Source: Fluviicola sp.
GTDB taxonomy: Bacteria; Bacteroidota; Bacteroidia; Flavobacteriales_D; Crocinitomicaceae
Length of the DNA stretch: 64,000 bases
Reading direction: 5' to 3'
Assembly (NCBI GenBank): GCA_002734065.2
Contig: NVXU02000030.1
Span: 62,001-126,000 of the forward strand
Shown: positions 8,714 through 19,833 of the stretch, one piece after another
How the letters are laid out: every line of letters begins with the position of its first letter
How positions within the stretch are numbered: the stretch's first letter is position 1
Notes under the pieces: model-generated
Database searches by the model: none
What the model was told of the DNA's origin: nothing
Seen by the model: the letters and a program-made list of their open reading frames with translations, nothing else
Program-made: the position numbers and the translations under genes

Positions 8714-10582
8714 ATGGAACTCTTAGTTTACACACTCATACTTACGCCATTCTTATCATTGGTCATAAGTTTTCTTTTCTCCAATGAGAACGAGAAACCC
8801 ATATTTGCTATCTCAATTGCTGGAGTTGTAATCAACTACCTTGCCTTGATAGCCATTCTATTTTTATGGATTGGAAATGATTTCGACCCAATATTTATAA
8901 AAGGTCCTGTGCTATATCAGACTGATGACATTGATTTTACAATTAGCCTGTTTATTGACGGATATGGGCTCGTATATCTTTTTACATCAACATTCTTAAC
9001 TGGAATTATAATCGTATTTAGTAAAAATTATATTCATCGAGAAAAAGGATATAAACGATTCTTCAATAATATAAAATTCTTCTACTTAGGACTTCTTGTT
9101 TTTCTGCTATCAGGGAATTTAGAGACTTTGTTTTTAGGTTGGGAGATATTGGGAGTAACATCCTTCTTTTTAATTGGATTCTATAGAGAACGCTACTTGC
9201 CTGTAAAGAATGCCATGAAAGTAGTATCTCTATACAGAGTGGCTGACATTTCTCTACTGTTAGGTATATGGCTATGTCACCATTATTTTGGATACAGCAT
9301 AAATTTCAATGATCTTGATGGACTTCACAGTCCTCAACCACACATTGTCAACGAGGTCTTTTATCAATTTGCCATTCCTGGACTCTTTTTAATAGCCGCC
9401 ATGGTAAAATCAGCTCAGTTTCCGTTCTCATCTTGGCTGCCCAGAGCTATGGAAGGACCAACTACGTCGAGTTCAATTTTTTATGGTTCACTTTCTGCTC
9501 ATATTGGTGTTTTTTTACTGATACGCACGGCCCCCTTTTGGGAAGGTAATTATTGGTTCCATTATATCATAGCAGCAATAGGATTAGTGACACTCGTCCT
9601 ATCTACTCTTACTGGTAGAGTTCAATCTTCCGTAAAAACGCAAATTGCTTATTCATCTTTGGCACAAATTGGAGTAATGTTCATTGAAGTTTCATTGGGT
9701 TGGTATTCATTAGCCATTGTCCATTTTGTTGGGAACGCACTATTACGTTCACATCAATTACTAATTTCACCATCAATTCTAAGCTATAAAATTCACCATC
9801 AATTTTTCCATTTCATTCAACCTAAAAAACAAGGTTCAAGCTCATTTTGGCAGAAAATTAAGCTGTCCATCTATATTTTAAGCATCAAAGAATTTAACTT
9901 GGATGGATTCATGTACAGATCATTGTGGAATCCTCTAAAGAAGATTGGAAACTTGTTCAATTTCATGACATTTAAAATGACCTTAGGAATGATTATCCCC
10001 ATCTATTTCGCAGGGCTTTATATCGTTTACAATAAAACTGTTATACCGAATGTCGTTTTGGACTATTTACCAGAGTTTTTCGCTTTGTTTAGCCTGATAA
10101 TAATACTCAAAGCCTTTGTTGAAAGAAAAAGTGCAAGAAACGCTTGGGTTTTGATTATTACAAATCAATTGTTGCAGTCATTGGCATTTGGTTTCAACGA
10201 TCATTTTGACTACAATCAGGTTCACATTTACCTCAGCGGAATTGTTATTTCGGGGATTCTTGGATTGTGGGTCATTCATAAACTCAAATCTCAGAATAAG
10301 AATCACTCGCTAAATCAATTTCAAGGCAATGTTTACGAGCATCCGCGATTGGCATTTGTTTTTATTGTTGCATGTCTCGGTCTTGCTGGGTTTCCAATTA
10401 CACCAACTTTTATTGGTGAAGACCTAATGCTTGGTCACATACACGAAAATCAATTTCCATTAATGATAATTATTACGCTCAACTTAATTCTTGACGGCCT
10501 TGTGATTTTTAGAATATACTCTCGACTATTCTTAGGTCGACATCAAAAATCGTATCACGAATATGCATATCGATCTTCATAA
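8714..10582 (+). CDS. dabB: DabB, NuoL-like proton-conducting membrane subunit
   Basis: A 622-residue, highly hydrophobic relative of the complex I antiporter subunit NuoL. Recognisable blocks are FLGWEILGVTSFFLIGFY, AAMVKSAQFPFSSWLPRAMEGPT with the conserved Lys, SSSIFYGSLSAHIGVFLLIR, and KTQIAYSSLAQIGVMF. It is expected to couple cation flow across the inner membrane to DabA-mediated CO2 hydration. The partner gene directly upstream and the absence of other nuo genes make DabB far more likely than a complex I subunit. About a dozen or more transmembrane helices are evident, plus a soluble loop near residues 370-400. Confidence 0.9.
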   Translation: MELLVYTLILTPFLSLVISFLFSNENEKPIFAISIAGVVINYLALIAILFLWIGNDFDPIFIKGPVLYQTDDIDFTISLFIDGYGLVYLFTSTFLTGIIIVFSKNYIHREKGYKRFFNNIKFFYLGLLVFLLSGNLETLFLGWEILGVTSFFLIGFYRERYLPVKNAMKVVSLYRVADISLLLGIWLCHHYFGYSINFNDLDGLHSPQPHIVNEVFYQFAIPGLFLIAAMVKSAQFPFSSWLPRAMEGPTTSSSIFYGSLSAHIGVFLLIRTAPFWEGNYWFHYIIAAIGLVTLVLSTLTGRVQSSVKTQIAYSSLAQIGVMFIEVSLGWYSLAIVHFVGNALLRSHQLLISPSILSYKIHHQFFHFIQPKKQGSSSFWQKIKLSIYILSIKEFNLDGFMYRSLWNPLKKIGNLFNFMTFKMTLGMIIPIYFAGLYIVYNKTVIPNVVLDYLPEFFALFSLIIILKAFVERKSARNAWVLIITNQLLQSLAFGFNDHFDYNQVHIYLSGIVISGILGLWVIHKLKSQNKNHSLNQFQGNVYEHPRLAFVFIVACLGLAGFPITPTFIGEDLMLGHIHENQFPLMIIITLNLILDGLVIFRIYSRLFLGRHQKSYHEYAYRSS

Positions 10583-10627
10583 AGAGCATTGACTCAATAA
10601 CAATTCATTTATTAAAAAATAAAAATT

Positions 10628-12790
10628 ATGAAAAATCAAAGTATACCAAAAACTGGAATGGCGGGATTAAAAGCGCATTTCAAAGACGACTTAATCGCGG
10701 GATTAGTCGTATCATTAATCGCATTACCCCTTTGTTTGGGAATTGCAAGCGCATCGGGAGTCCCGCCATTAGCTGGTGTTGTCACCGCTATCATTGGCGG
10801 TATTTTAGCCTCGAGGTTTTCAGGCACTTTTGTAACAATTAGTGGTCCTGCAGCAGGGCTAATAGTGATTACATTAGGTGCCGTAGAAAGCATGGGAAGT
10901 CCAGGTTCTTTTGAAGGATATCCACATGCTTTGGGAGCTATTGTTGTTGGAGGACTCATCATGGCAATTTTTGGATTCTTAAAAGTTGGTAAAGTTGGTG
11001 ATTTCTTCCCTTCGGCAGCCGTGCATGGAATGTTAGCTGCAATTGGTGTTATCATTATGATCAAACTTCTCTTTCCTGCACTTGGTGTAGCCAAACCAAA
11101 TGGAGAAATTTTAGAAGTTGCAACAGAAATACCTCATGCATTAACGCACTTCAATAAATACGCATTGATTATTTCACTGGTCACTCTTGCTACTTTAATT
11201 CTGCATCCTTTTATTAAAAGCAAAATGATAAAAATGATTCCAGCACCAATGTGGGTGTTAATTTTCACAATCCCACTCGCAGCAATTCTGGGAACCGACA
11301 ACCTTAGTATGGTGGACTTAGACGGTGGACTCTTAAGTGGCGGAGGATTACAATTCCCTTCCTTTGAGAAAATTGCAACATCAGCCTTCTGGATTGCCGT
11401 AGTTGGCTTTGCTCTCGTTTCTGCAATAGAAAGTTTGCTGAGTGCAAAAGCTGTGGATAGTCTTGATCCGTATAAAAGAAAGTCTGACTTAGACAAAGAC
11501 TTAATTTCTATGGGGGCAGGTTCTAGTATTGCTGCTTTTGCAGGTGGCTTACCTATGATATCTGAAATTGTTCGTTCGTCTGCAAACGTCAATAACGGAG
11601 CAAAAACACAATGGTCAAACTTTATTCACGGTGTGTTCTTGTTGATTTATGTTTTAATTGGTGTTTATGTAATCGAAATGATTCCTAATGCCGCTCTTGC
11701 TGCAATGCTTGTATTTACTGGATTCAAACTAGCTTCTCCCAAAGAATTCAAACATATGTATAAAGTAGGAATGATGGAATTGGAAATTTTCTTGGTAACA
11801 CTTTTTGCAGTTTTAGCGACGGATTTAATCATAGGAATCGTGATTGGTATTCTATTCAAATACGTACTCGTTCTTTTTAAGGGAACCAAAATCAATGAAT
11901 TGTTTAAGTCCAAATTAACGATGGAGAACGACGGAAAAACGAAGATAATTCACTTAAAAGGTTCGCAGATATTCTCCAATTACCTTTCATTGAAAAAGAA
12001 AATGGATTCTGGAATTGAAAAGTTCGATGAAGTCCTGCTCGATTTTACAGATGTTAACTTTGTTGACCACACGGTTATTGAACATCTAGAAGAATACGAG
12101 AGAAACGCAAAATTGATCGGCAAGGAAGTTCACGTTAGAAACATAGAAGACTTGCATCCCTTGTCCAATCATCCACTTTCTGCAAGAGACAGAAAAAGTA
12201 AAGCCCCAATAAAAACAATTCAACTCTCAGCAAGAGGAAAGAAATTGAATAATTATGCAATAGAAAGAGCCTATAGTTTTGTTGCAGAAGATTTGGATTA
12301 TGACAATTGGGATTTCTACAGTATCACAACGAGAAAAAAGATAGTTTCTATTCAACATGTATTTGCTAAGAAAAGTGAAGGAATTGAATACACCATTGCA
12401 GATATTGAAACAAAGAAAGGAGCAGAAACGTCAACCGACTATGATACTTTAACAGGGATTAAAATTTCTGGACTCCCTTCCTCTCCAGAATTCTACATGG
12501 TTGAAGAAACTTTATTTGATCGACTGTCAGACATTCTGAAAGAAGAAGATATCAATTTTGAAGATCACCAGAAATTTTCTTTGAATTGCGTACTCAAGGG
12601 AGTGAACAAAGAAGCAACAGAAAGCTTTTTCACAGATTCTATTATCTGCTTTTTTGAAGATAATTTAGACTTGTTCTTAATCAGCAATGGAAAAGAATTG
12701 TTTCTACGATCTAAATATGCTGTTTTATCAACTGATGAAATTTCCAATTTGCAAGAAAAAGCAATTGAACTTGTCAAAGTATTAAGTTAA
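10628..12790 (+). CDS. SulP-family anion transporter with STAS and extra C-terminal domain (putative bicarbonate transporter)
   Basis: A 720-residue SulP/SLC26 transporter. The N-terminal membrane domain (about residues 1-420) has the hallmark FKDDLIAGLVVSLIALPLCLGIASASGVPPLAGV and VTISGPAAGL motifs, plus LVSAIESLLSAKAVD. A STAS domain follows (about 437-505, VLLDFTDVNFVDHTVIEHLEEY). The last 170 residues form an additional alpha/beta domain (from NNYAIERAYSFVAEDLDYDNWDF) that I do not recognise. Position 45 bases after dabB suggests bicarbonate as substrate, although SulP proteins also carry sulfate. Antisense open frames across this gene are by-products of its composition. Confidence 0.87.
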   Translation: MKNQSIPKTGMAGLKAHFKDDLIAGLVVSLIALPLCLGIASASGVPPLAGVVTAIIGGILASRFSGTFVTISGPAAGLIVITLGAVESMGSPGSFEGYPHALGAIVVGGLIMAIFGFLKVGKVGDFFPSAAVHGMLAAIGVIIMIKLLFPALGVAKPNGEILEVATEIPHALTHFNKYALIISLVTLATLILHPFIKSKMIKMIPAPMWVLIFTIPLAAILGTDNLSMVDLDGGLLSGGGLQFPSFEKIATSAFWIAVVGFALVSAIESLLSAKAVDSLDPYKRKSDLDKDLISMGAGSSIAAFAGGLPMISEIVRSSANVNNGAKTQWSNFIHGVFLLIYVLIGVYVIEMIPNAALAAMLVFTGFKLASPKEFKHMYKVGMMELEIFLVTLFAVLATDLIIGIVIGILFKYVLVLFKGTKINELFKSKLTMENDGKTKIIHLKGSQIFSNYLSLKKKMDSGIEKFDEVLLDFTDVNFVDHTVIEHLEEYERNAKLIGKEVHVRNIEDLHPLSNHPLSARDRKSKAPIKTIQLSARGKKLNNYAIERAYSFVAEDLDYDNWDFYSITTRKKIVSIQHVFAKKSEGIEYTIADIETKKGAETSTDYDTLTGIKISGLPSSPEFYMVEETLFDRLSDILKEEDINFEDHQKFSLNCVLKGVNKEATESFFTDSIICFFEDNLDLFLISNGKELFLRSKYAVLSTDEISNLQEKAIELVKVLS

Positions 12791-12800
12791 AGTTTATAAA

Positions 12801-13517
12801 ATGAGAAAAATACTAGTTGTGTGTGCGCTCATTCTGATTTGTCAACAAATAACCGCTCAGAAACAAGTTGACAATCAAAACAACTCTTGGTGGACCTATT
12901 CTGGCAACCATGAAGTTTCAAAAAAAATCAGTATTCACACGTTATACTCTTGGCGTAGAAACAACTTTGTACAAAATTGGCAACAATCATTGTTAAGACT
13001 AGGAATCAATTACCACATCGATAAACGATTGATTTTTACGGGAGGTTATGACTATGTTGTCACATTTCCATACGGCAAGCAACCGATTTCTAAAGAAACG
13101 ACTGAGCAAAGGATTTTCGAACAATTTATTCTAAAAAATCAAGTGGGACGCGTCTATTTTTTACATCGATATAAATTGGAGCAACGATTTATTGGCTTCG
13201 GAAACACCCAGAAGTATAGAAACCGAATGAGATACAGGTTGGCATTCTCCATCCCGTTGAATCACAAAAAAATGGAAGACAAAACTTTTTTTGCTTATGT
13301 TTACGATGAATTATTCATTAGCTTTGGGAATGGAGTGATCCGAAATTTTAATCAAAATTGGGAGGCGTTTGGAATTGGGTATAAGGTAAACAAAAAGCTT
13401 TCATTTAAAATTGGCTACAAAAACCAATACTTGCCCAAATCCGATGGTATTCGTATAGAAAACAATCATACTTTAGAAGTTGGTATTGGTTATAGTTATA
13501 AAAGAAATGAAAAATGA
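12801..13517 (+). CDS. DUF2490 outer-membrane beta-barrel protein
   Basis: A 238-residue protein with a signal peptide (MRKILVVCALILICQQITAQ) and alternating amphipathic strands of a small outer-membrane barrel: KISIHTLYSWRRNNFVQNWQQSLLRLGINYHI, RMRYRLAFSIPLN and NQNWEAFGIGYKVNKKLSFKIGYKNQYLP. The order WWTYSGNHEVS ... EQRIFEQF ... YKLEQRFIG ... RMRYRL ... YDELF matches DUF2490. It starts 10 bases after the SulP gene, so it probably belongs to the carbon-uptake operon. DUF2490 proteins have no established function; a diffusion or sensing role is inference only. Confidence 0.8.
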   Translation: MRKILVVCALILICQQITAQKQVDNQNNSWWTYSGNHEVSKKISIHTLYSWRRNNFVQNWQQSLLRLGINYHIDKRLIFTGGYDYVVTFPYGKQPISKETTEQRIFEQFILKNQVGRVYFLHRYKLEQRFIGFGNTQKYRNRMRYRLAFSIPLNHKKMEDKTFFAYVYDELFISFGNGVIRNFNQNWEAFGIGYKVNKKLSFKIGYKNQYLPKSDGIRIENNHTLEVGIGYSYKRNEK

Positions 13518-14082
13518 AAAATTAAGAACTAAGAATTTCAACTCTTTACTTCGTCCAGAATTCTGCATCCTCTCCTCAACCTTTTGGGCACCGAAAGAAA
13601 TCATTGAAACAAGTATTGATTGGTTAGAGCTAAACGAAAAATCTAAGATTTTAGACATTGGGTCTGGCGTTGGTAAATTTTGTGTTGAAGGAGCAAGAAT
13701 CAGCGACGCTTCATTTACAGGTGTAGAAATTCGTAAGAATCTTATTGAAGAAGCCAATCGTATTGCTCAAGGGTTAGAATTGAAAAATGTTCAGTTCATT
13801 CATTCAGACATCAAGGATGTTGATTTTTCAGCATACGATTCGTTTTTTTACTACAATCCTTTTTGCGAACATTTGGCCATTGATGAAGTAATTGATGATT
13901 CGTTGGAGTTCTCAAGAGAAAATCACAGAATGTACGAGGATGTTGTTTTTGAGAAGTTGGAGAAGATGCCACCGGGAACCAAAGTCGTAACTTATAACTC
14001 TAGGGAGTTTATTTTACCAGGAAGTTATCGAATGGTAAAAATGAGTAAGGAAGGGAGTTTAGTGCTTTGGGGGAAAGAATAA
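13507..14082 (+). CDS. class I SAM-dependent methyltransferase
   Basis: About 191 residues from the ATG at 13507, overlapping the end of the DUF2490 gene by 11 bases. Motif I is ILDIGSGVGKFCVEGA, followed by FTGVEIRKNLIEEANRIAQ, NVQFIHSDIKDVDFSAYDSFFYYNPF (the FFYYNPF replacing the usual acceptor-binding loop) and GTKVVTYNSREFILPGSYR. The substrate is unknown. An N-terminal segment (FNSLLRPEFCILSSTFWAP) precedes the Rossmann fold. The first codons coincide with the AT-rich AAAAATGAAAAATTAAGAA string seen also at 4966, so the exact start is uncertain. Confidence 0.72.
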   Translation: MKNEKLRTKNFNSLLRPEFCILSSTFWAPKEIIETSIDWLELNEKSKILDIGSGVGKFCVEGARISDASFTGVEIRKNLIEEANRIAQGLELKNVQFIHSDIKDVDFSAYDSFFYYNPFCEHLAIDEVIDDSLEFSRENHRMYEDVVFEKLEKMPPGTKVVTYNSREFILPGSYRMVKMSKEGSLVLWGKE

Positions 14083-14152
14083 AATCCATATACTTTCGCC
14101 TGAATGGAGGGTGAAGAATTAGAAACGATTTCGAATGGCTTGTTGTTGCAGT

Positions 14153-15184
14153 TTAGTAGTTCCTTCCTGTTTTAGTCATGAATTCTGTATTTTCCACCCA
14201 AAATAATAAATACGGTTTTTTAGCTGTCTTTCTTTTAACAATAATTAAAAAAGGTTTATCGAAAGAATAGATTTTAGGCTTAATTTGATCACTACTAAGA
14301 CCAAACTCTATAATGACAGACGCCTCTGATTCAATTTTCACACCGTCCATTGTCAAATCAAAAGAAATTTTTTGAGTTAAGAATTCTACTTTACTACCTA
14401 ATAATTCTTTGTTTAAGAATGAGTTATTCGTCACCTCAGTATATTCCTTTTCAATGTCAAATTTTAAATATGGTAATTTTAGCTTATCAAACTCTTCCAA
14501 ATAAGATTCATTTCCTTTTGCAACTCTATACATTACGTTCTCAAACGTTAACCATACACGATTACTTGGGTTAACTTTCGCGAAGAATATTTCATCTAAT
14601 GTGTCTTTGCATCCAACTTGAACAATGAAATTGTCTTTATCCACATAGTCAAAAATCTTAATTTTCTTTTTATACGTTGGGTTTTGCCAACCACCATCCA
14701 CACCAAAAGATTTAACTTTAATAGAATCATTAAAGTACAAGTTGTAGAAATCATCCGATAATCTTGAATAAAAGAGAATGTCTTTTTTTAAATAGCAGTG
14801 ACCGTAAAAATTATCACCATCTAAATCTCTAGGCTCCCAATCAATATTAAATTTTTCTTTATAAGCATTTTTAATTGAGTCAAGTACCCCTTGTTTAACA
14901 TTTCCAAACTCAGCTAACCAATAATTACTTTCCAATGGCACTTGATAATTTTTAATTGCCTTATTTAAATTTTTGACAAGCTGTGTTTTATTTTGAAATT
15001 CCGGTTTCTCTTTTAATGACTGATAAATTTTCAACCACAACAGCTCAAGACTAGAACAATAAATCAAATTTTTACCTTTTTCAAATTTTGAATCCATCGT
15101 TGGTACAACAATCGTACTCTCAGTGGTTTGAGAAAATGACACCGTGCTTAATAAAAAAAATATTATTGTAATTTTTGTAATCAT
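14153..15184 (-). CDS. secreted protein with a serpin-like C-terminus
   Basis: A 343-residue exported protein (signal peptide MITKITIIFFLLSTVSFSQ). The mature N-terminus contains YCSSLELLWLKIYQSLKE. Near the C-terminus, ISFDLTMDGVKIESEASVIIEF is followed by about 14 residues and then FDKPFLIIVKRKTAKKPYLLFW. This order resembles the serpin hinge (EGTEAAAAT) plus the closing strand (ANRPFLVFIR...ILFMGRV). The intervening parts do not show the full serpin signature, so descent from the serpin fold is only a suggestion. It is transcribed towards mnmD, downstream of gyrB, and separated from it by a terminator. Confidence 0.45.
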   Translation of the reverse strand: MITKITIIFFLLSTVSFSQTTESTIVVPTMDSKFEKGKNLIYCSSLELLWLKIYQSLKEKPEFQNKTQLVKNLNKAIKNYQVPLESNYWLAEFGNVKQGVLDSIKNAYKEKFNIDWEPRDLDGDNFYGHCYLKKDILFYSRLSDDFYNLYFNDSIKVKSFGVDGGWQNPTYKKKIKIFDYVDKDNFIVQVGCKDTLDEIFFAKVNPSNRVWLTFENVMYRVAKGNESYLEEFDKLKLPYLKFDIEKEYTEVTNNSFLNKELLGSKVEFLTQKISFDLTMDGVKIESEASVIIEFGLSSDQIKPKIYSFDKPFLIIVKRKTAKKPYLLFWVENTEFMTKTGRNY

Positions 15185-15234
15185 GCTACATCTTTAACCT
15201 TTTATTCCACAAAAATCATTCCTATAATTTACAT

Positions 15235-15268
15235 AAAAAAAAGGATGCAACTCTCATCACATCCTTTT
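15235..15268 (-). terminator. intrinsic terminator of gyrB
   Basis: Read on the minus strand, AAAAGGATG pairs with CATCCTTTT (9-bp stem, 12-base loop) followed by a run of eight T. It lies about 20 bases beyond the gyrB stop codon. Confidence 0.85.
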
Positions 15269-15288
15269 CTATATCTTTCATTTAAAAA

Positions 15289-17286
<1,998 letters not shown>

Positions 17287-17289
17287 CTA

Positions 17290-17297
17290 CAAAAATA
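17290..17297 (-). promoter_or_regulatory. gyrB promoter -7 box
   Basis: On the minus strand this reads TATTTTTG, a full match to TAnnTTTG, 33 bases ahead of the gyrB ATG, which gives a leader of roughly 25-30 bases. No clear -33 TTG is seen. The rest of the 315-base gap to the next gene (17257-17571) holds AT-rich sequence and a G6 run at 17363, with nothing else I can identify. Confidence 0.55.
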
Positions 17298-17571
17298 ACA
17301 TTTGAATACTTCTTTTCGGTGTTTTTTTACTAAAAGAAAAGGGAACTTATCAACATTTTTTAGGGGGGATTGTTAATAGGGAGAAATTTGAAAATTTGAA
17401 GATTGAAATGAATACTCTAAATGATTTAAAAATTGATGATGCAACTGGTTTTGGTGAGTGTAGACATCCTTCATTTCTTCTCTCTCATTTCTTGCACTAA
17501 GCCTATCGAAATGTTAATTTTTCATTTTTCATCTCTTTTCTGGAACATTATTTGCAATTCTACGAATACCA

Positions 17572-18441
17572 ATGAAGATGTTTAGAATTTTATGTGTTGT
17601 TTTTCTGCTTTTCAGATTCTCCGAGGCTACTGCTCAGTCCAATTTTGATGGAACTTGGCAAGGTGTCGTTGTGCGGGCTGGACAGAAAGTGGAGAATGGG
17701 ACGCTGCTCTATTTTGACATCACGCAATCTGACAATACATTTGACGGTTATTCGAGGGAAGAAGTTTACGATTCTGAGAACTTTGCAGTCAAGAAAATGA
17801 GTGGTAAAATCAGTGGAAATACATTGACCTTTAAGCAAATTGTGGTTTCTAAGTCCAAACAGTCGGGCAGAATGAAATGGTGTCGCTTTGCAGGTGAATT
17901 AATTTACGATTCGATCACAGGGTATCTAAAAGGAAATTTTAAAAGTTCTGATTGCAAAAGAGTGATTGGAAAAATTATTCTTTACAAGTCTAATTTCGAA
18001 TTCTCCAAAGAGAAAGAAAGTAAAATCAGTCAACATTGGTTTTCTCAATTCATCATTGACCAACACGAAGGATTAAATGCACCTGCTATTCGTAAAATCG
18101 AGCGCGATAATTTTATTTTCGAACCTGTTTTCTTCGATTTTGATGAATCAGACATCCGTTTGGAGCATGAAGTGTTCTTAAATCGACTAATTAAGGTCGT
18201 GAAAGGACATACAGACCTGCGCGTTAAAGTAACAGGTCACACAGATGCTGATGGCAGTAATAACTACAACGATGGACTTTCTCAAAGACGCGCACAAGCA
18301 ATCATTGATTATTTTGTCGCACATGGATTGAAAGCGGACAGACTCGTTTTTGATTTTAAAGGAGAGAATATGCCTGTAGATTCTAACGAGACCAAAGAGG
18401 GAAAGCAACGGAATAGGAGGGTTGATTTTAGGTTTATTTGA
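17572..18441 (+). CDS. OmpA-family peptidoglycan-associated protein
   Basis: A 289-residue exported protein (signal peptide ending in ATAQ). The N-terminal part, about residues 22-140, begins NFDGTWQGVVV and looks like a small lipocalin-like or avidin-like barrel (GTWQG, GNTLTFKQ, GYLKGNFKSSDCK). The C-terminal OmpA domain, about 180-289, contains FDFDESDIRLEHEVFLNRL, VTGHTDADGSNNYNDGLSQRRAQAIIDYF and NRRVDFRF. The Asp and Arg that hold diaminopimelate are present (HTDAD, SQRRA). It is probably an envelope anchor in the periplasm. The adjacent genes give no hint of a complex. Confidence 0.82.
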   Translation: MKMFRILCVVFLLFRFSEATAQSNFDGTWQGVVVRAGQKVENGTLLYFDITQSDNTFDGYSREEVYDSENFAVKKMSGKISGNTLTFKQIVVSKSKQSGRMKWCRFAGELIYDSITGYLKGNFKSSDCKRVIGKIILYKSNFEFSKEKESKISQHWFSQFIIDQHEGLNAPAIRKIERDNFIFEPVFFDFDESDIRLEHEVFLNRLIKVVKGHTDLRVKVTGHTDADGSNNYNDGLSQRRAQAIIDYFVAHGLKADRLVFDFKGENMPVDSNETKEGKQRNRRVDFRFI

Positions 18442-18505
18442 CGTTACTGTTAAAAATACTCCGATTTTGTCATTTTTGTACAACATGACAAGAACTATAT
18501 TCCCT

Positions 18506-19291
18506 TTACCCCATAGAAAAGTGCAATAAATCTGTAAAACCACCTTTTCGAAAGTCACTGTTTAAGAAAAAGAGATGCTCCTCATCTTTCAGCACCCAGA
18601 AATTATGCACATTCTCACCATTCAATAGCGCATGATTTACCGGCACGTCTTTGGGCAACTTATGTTTTTTAAGATACGCCGTAAGCCTCATGTAATCTAA
18701 ATTTGACTTTCTAAAAGCCGCTTCATTTAGCTTATTCTCTAAAGAAGATTTTGAGTCGGTGAAATCAGAACTATCAGTTTCAAAAGCATGCGTGTCATCC
18801 GTAGAGAAACAAGTAGTGTCATCTTCTTGCCAACAATATAACATTCCTCCGTCTAGAACGTGTTTTTCTAGTGACAATTTGCTGTCGGGCTCAATGTCAT
18901 TGCCTTTCACATCCCTGCTAATTTTAACGATGTTCTTAGCATCTTTCTGAACATCAATTTCAAACCACAAACCCTCTGTAATTCTAAAAAACCGATACTT
19001 GATGTCATAATTAACTTTCCACCCCAAGCTGACAATGAAATCATCTCCCAAACAAGGATGCATCACAATACGCATATAATTAGCGGTTATGTACTCATCT
19101 TCAGTGTAAAAAGGAGCCTCTACATATTTTGAGAGATGGCTGGTCAGATCATACTCCATCACTCCAAAATAACTCTTTTCGCCACTCTTTTTATAGTCGA
19201 TGTAAGGAAACCATAATTTTCCGTTTGTCAATTGAGGAACTCCGTCTAAGGGATGTTCAAATTCTGGGGCGTTGATTAGTTTATAGTTCAT
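18506..19291 (-). CDS. hypothetical cytoplasmic protein
   Basis: A 261-residue protein without signal peptide or membrane segments. It is rich in aromatic and acidic residues, with strands such as GKLWFPYIDYKKSGEKSYFGVMEYDL and VHNFWVLKDEEHLFFLNSDFRKGG, and a low-complexity acidic stretch TDDTHAFETDSSDFTDSKSS near the middle. I do not recognise a family. The start is the only well placed ATG. It is convergent with the OmpA gene upstream of 18441. Confidence 0.5.
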   Translation of the reverse strand: MNYKLINAPEFEHPLDGVPQLTNGKLWFPYIDYKKSGEKSYFGVMEYDLTSHLSKYVEAPFYTEDEYITANYMRIVMHPCLGDDFIVSLGWKVNYDIKYRFFRITEGLWFEIDVQKDAKNIVKISRDVKGNDIEPDSKLSLEKHVLDGGMLYCWQEDDTTCFSTDDTHAFETDSSDFTDSKSSLENKLNEAAFRKSNLDYMRLTAYLKKHKLPKDVPVNHALLNGENVHNFWVLKDEEHLFFLNSDFRKGGFTDLLHFSMG

Positions 19292-19383
19292 GGTCGGGTA
19301 AAATTAAGGTTTGTACTAGTCAATTAATCATAAACTGGTGTTAATTATGAAGCGACTAGGCTAATTTTAATAAAACTGAGATT

Positions 19384-19707
19384 TTATTCTTCATTTTCTA
19401 AACAAACCTTCACTCTTTGTATATGAATGAGTCTTTCTTCAGGTGTGTTGACTTTATTAATTATTAGAAAAGCCTTGCACCTTTGTTCAATTTGCTCAGA
19501 TCGTACAATTATTTTATCAAATTCTTCATCTGTTAGATTTCGAGTCGTGAATACTTTATTGATAGAATCATTTTTCACGACACACGTACAGAAGTCCCAT
19601 TGTTCTCCGTATGTCTGTTCAATCATTTTAAGGGTGTCTTCCTGGCTCTGTGAAAAACTTAACAAACTCAGCATTAACAGTAATGAAATTAAATAATATT
19701 TATTCAA
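19384..19707 (-). CDS. small secreted protein of unknown function
   Basis: A 107-residue protein that begins with a TTG codon at 19707 directly before a typical signal peptide (NKYYLISLLLMLSLLSFSQ). The first in-frame ATG (residue 12) would cut into the signal sequence. The mature part is polar, with two cysteines in CTCVV and one each in RCKAF and VCLEN. TATATTTG on the minus strand at 19740-19747 is a candidate -7 box 32 bases upstream of the TTG. No family recognised. Confidence 0.5.
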   Translation of the reverse strand: MNKYYLISLLLMLSLLSFSQSQEDTLKMIEQTYGEQWDFCTCVVKNDSINKVFTTRNLTDEEFDKIIVRSEQIEQRCKAFLIINKVNTPEERLIHIQRVKVCLENEE

Positions 19708-19784
19708 AATAGCAAGGTTAATTTATCATTAAGCACAACCAAATATAGTCAATAAACCTCTCAATTCCCTATCTTTCTCAACAA

Positions 19785-19816
19785 AAAAATGGCTTCGATT
19801 TCTCAAAGCCATTTTT
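19785..19816 (-). terminator. intrinsic terminator of the DUF2147 gene
   Basis: An 11-bp perfect stem (AAAAATGGCTT / AAGCCATTTTT) with a 10-base loop. On the minus strand it is followed by a T-run, and it lies just beyond the stop at 19834. Because the arms are A/T-flanked it could work in both directions. Confidence 0.85.
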
Positions 19817-19833
19817 AATTCTTAATTTCTTCT

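Noticed and set aside
8714-10582. NADH dehydrogenase subunit L
   Set aside because: No other complex I gene is present and the gene directly follows dabA, so DabB is the better call.
10636-11592. Two 152-codon open frames antisense to the SulP gene
   Set aside because: They lie wholly opposite a conserved transporter frame, are rich in Pro/Ala/Lys typical of reverse-complement translation, and show no family motif.
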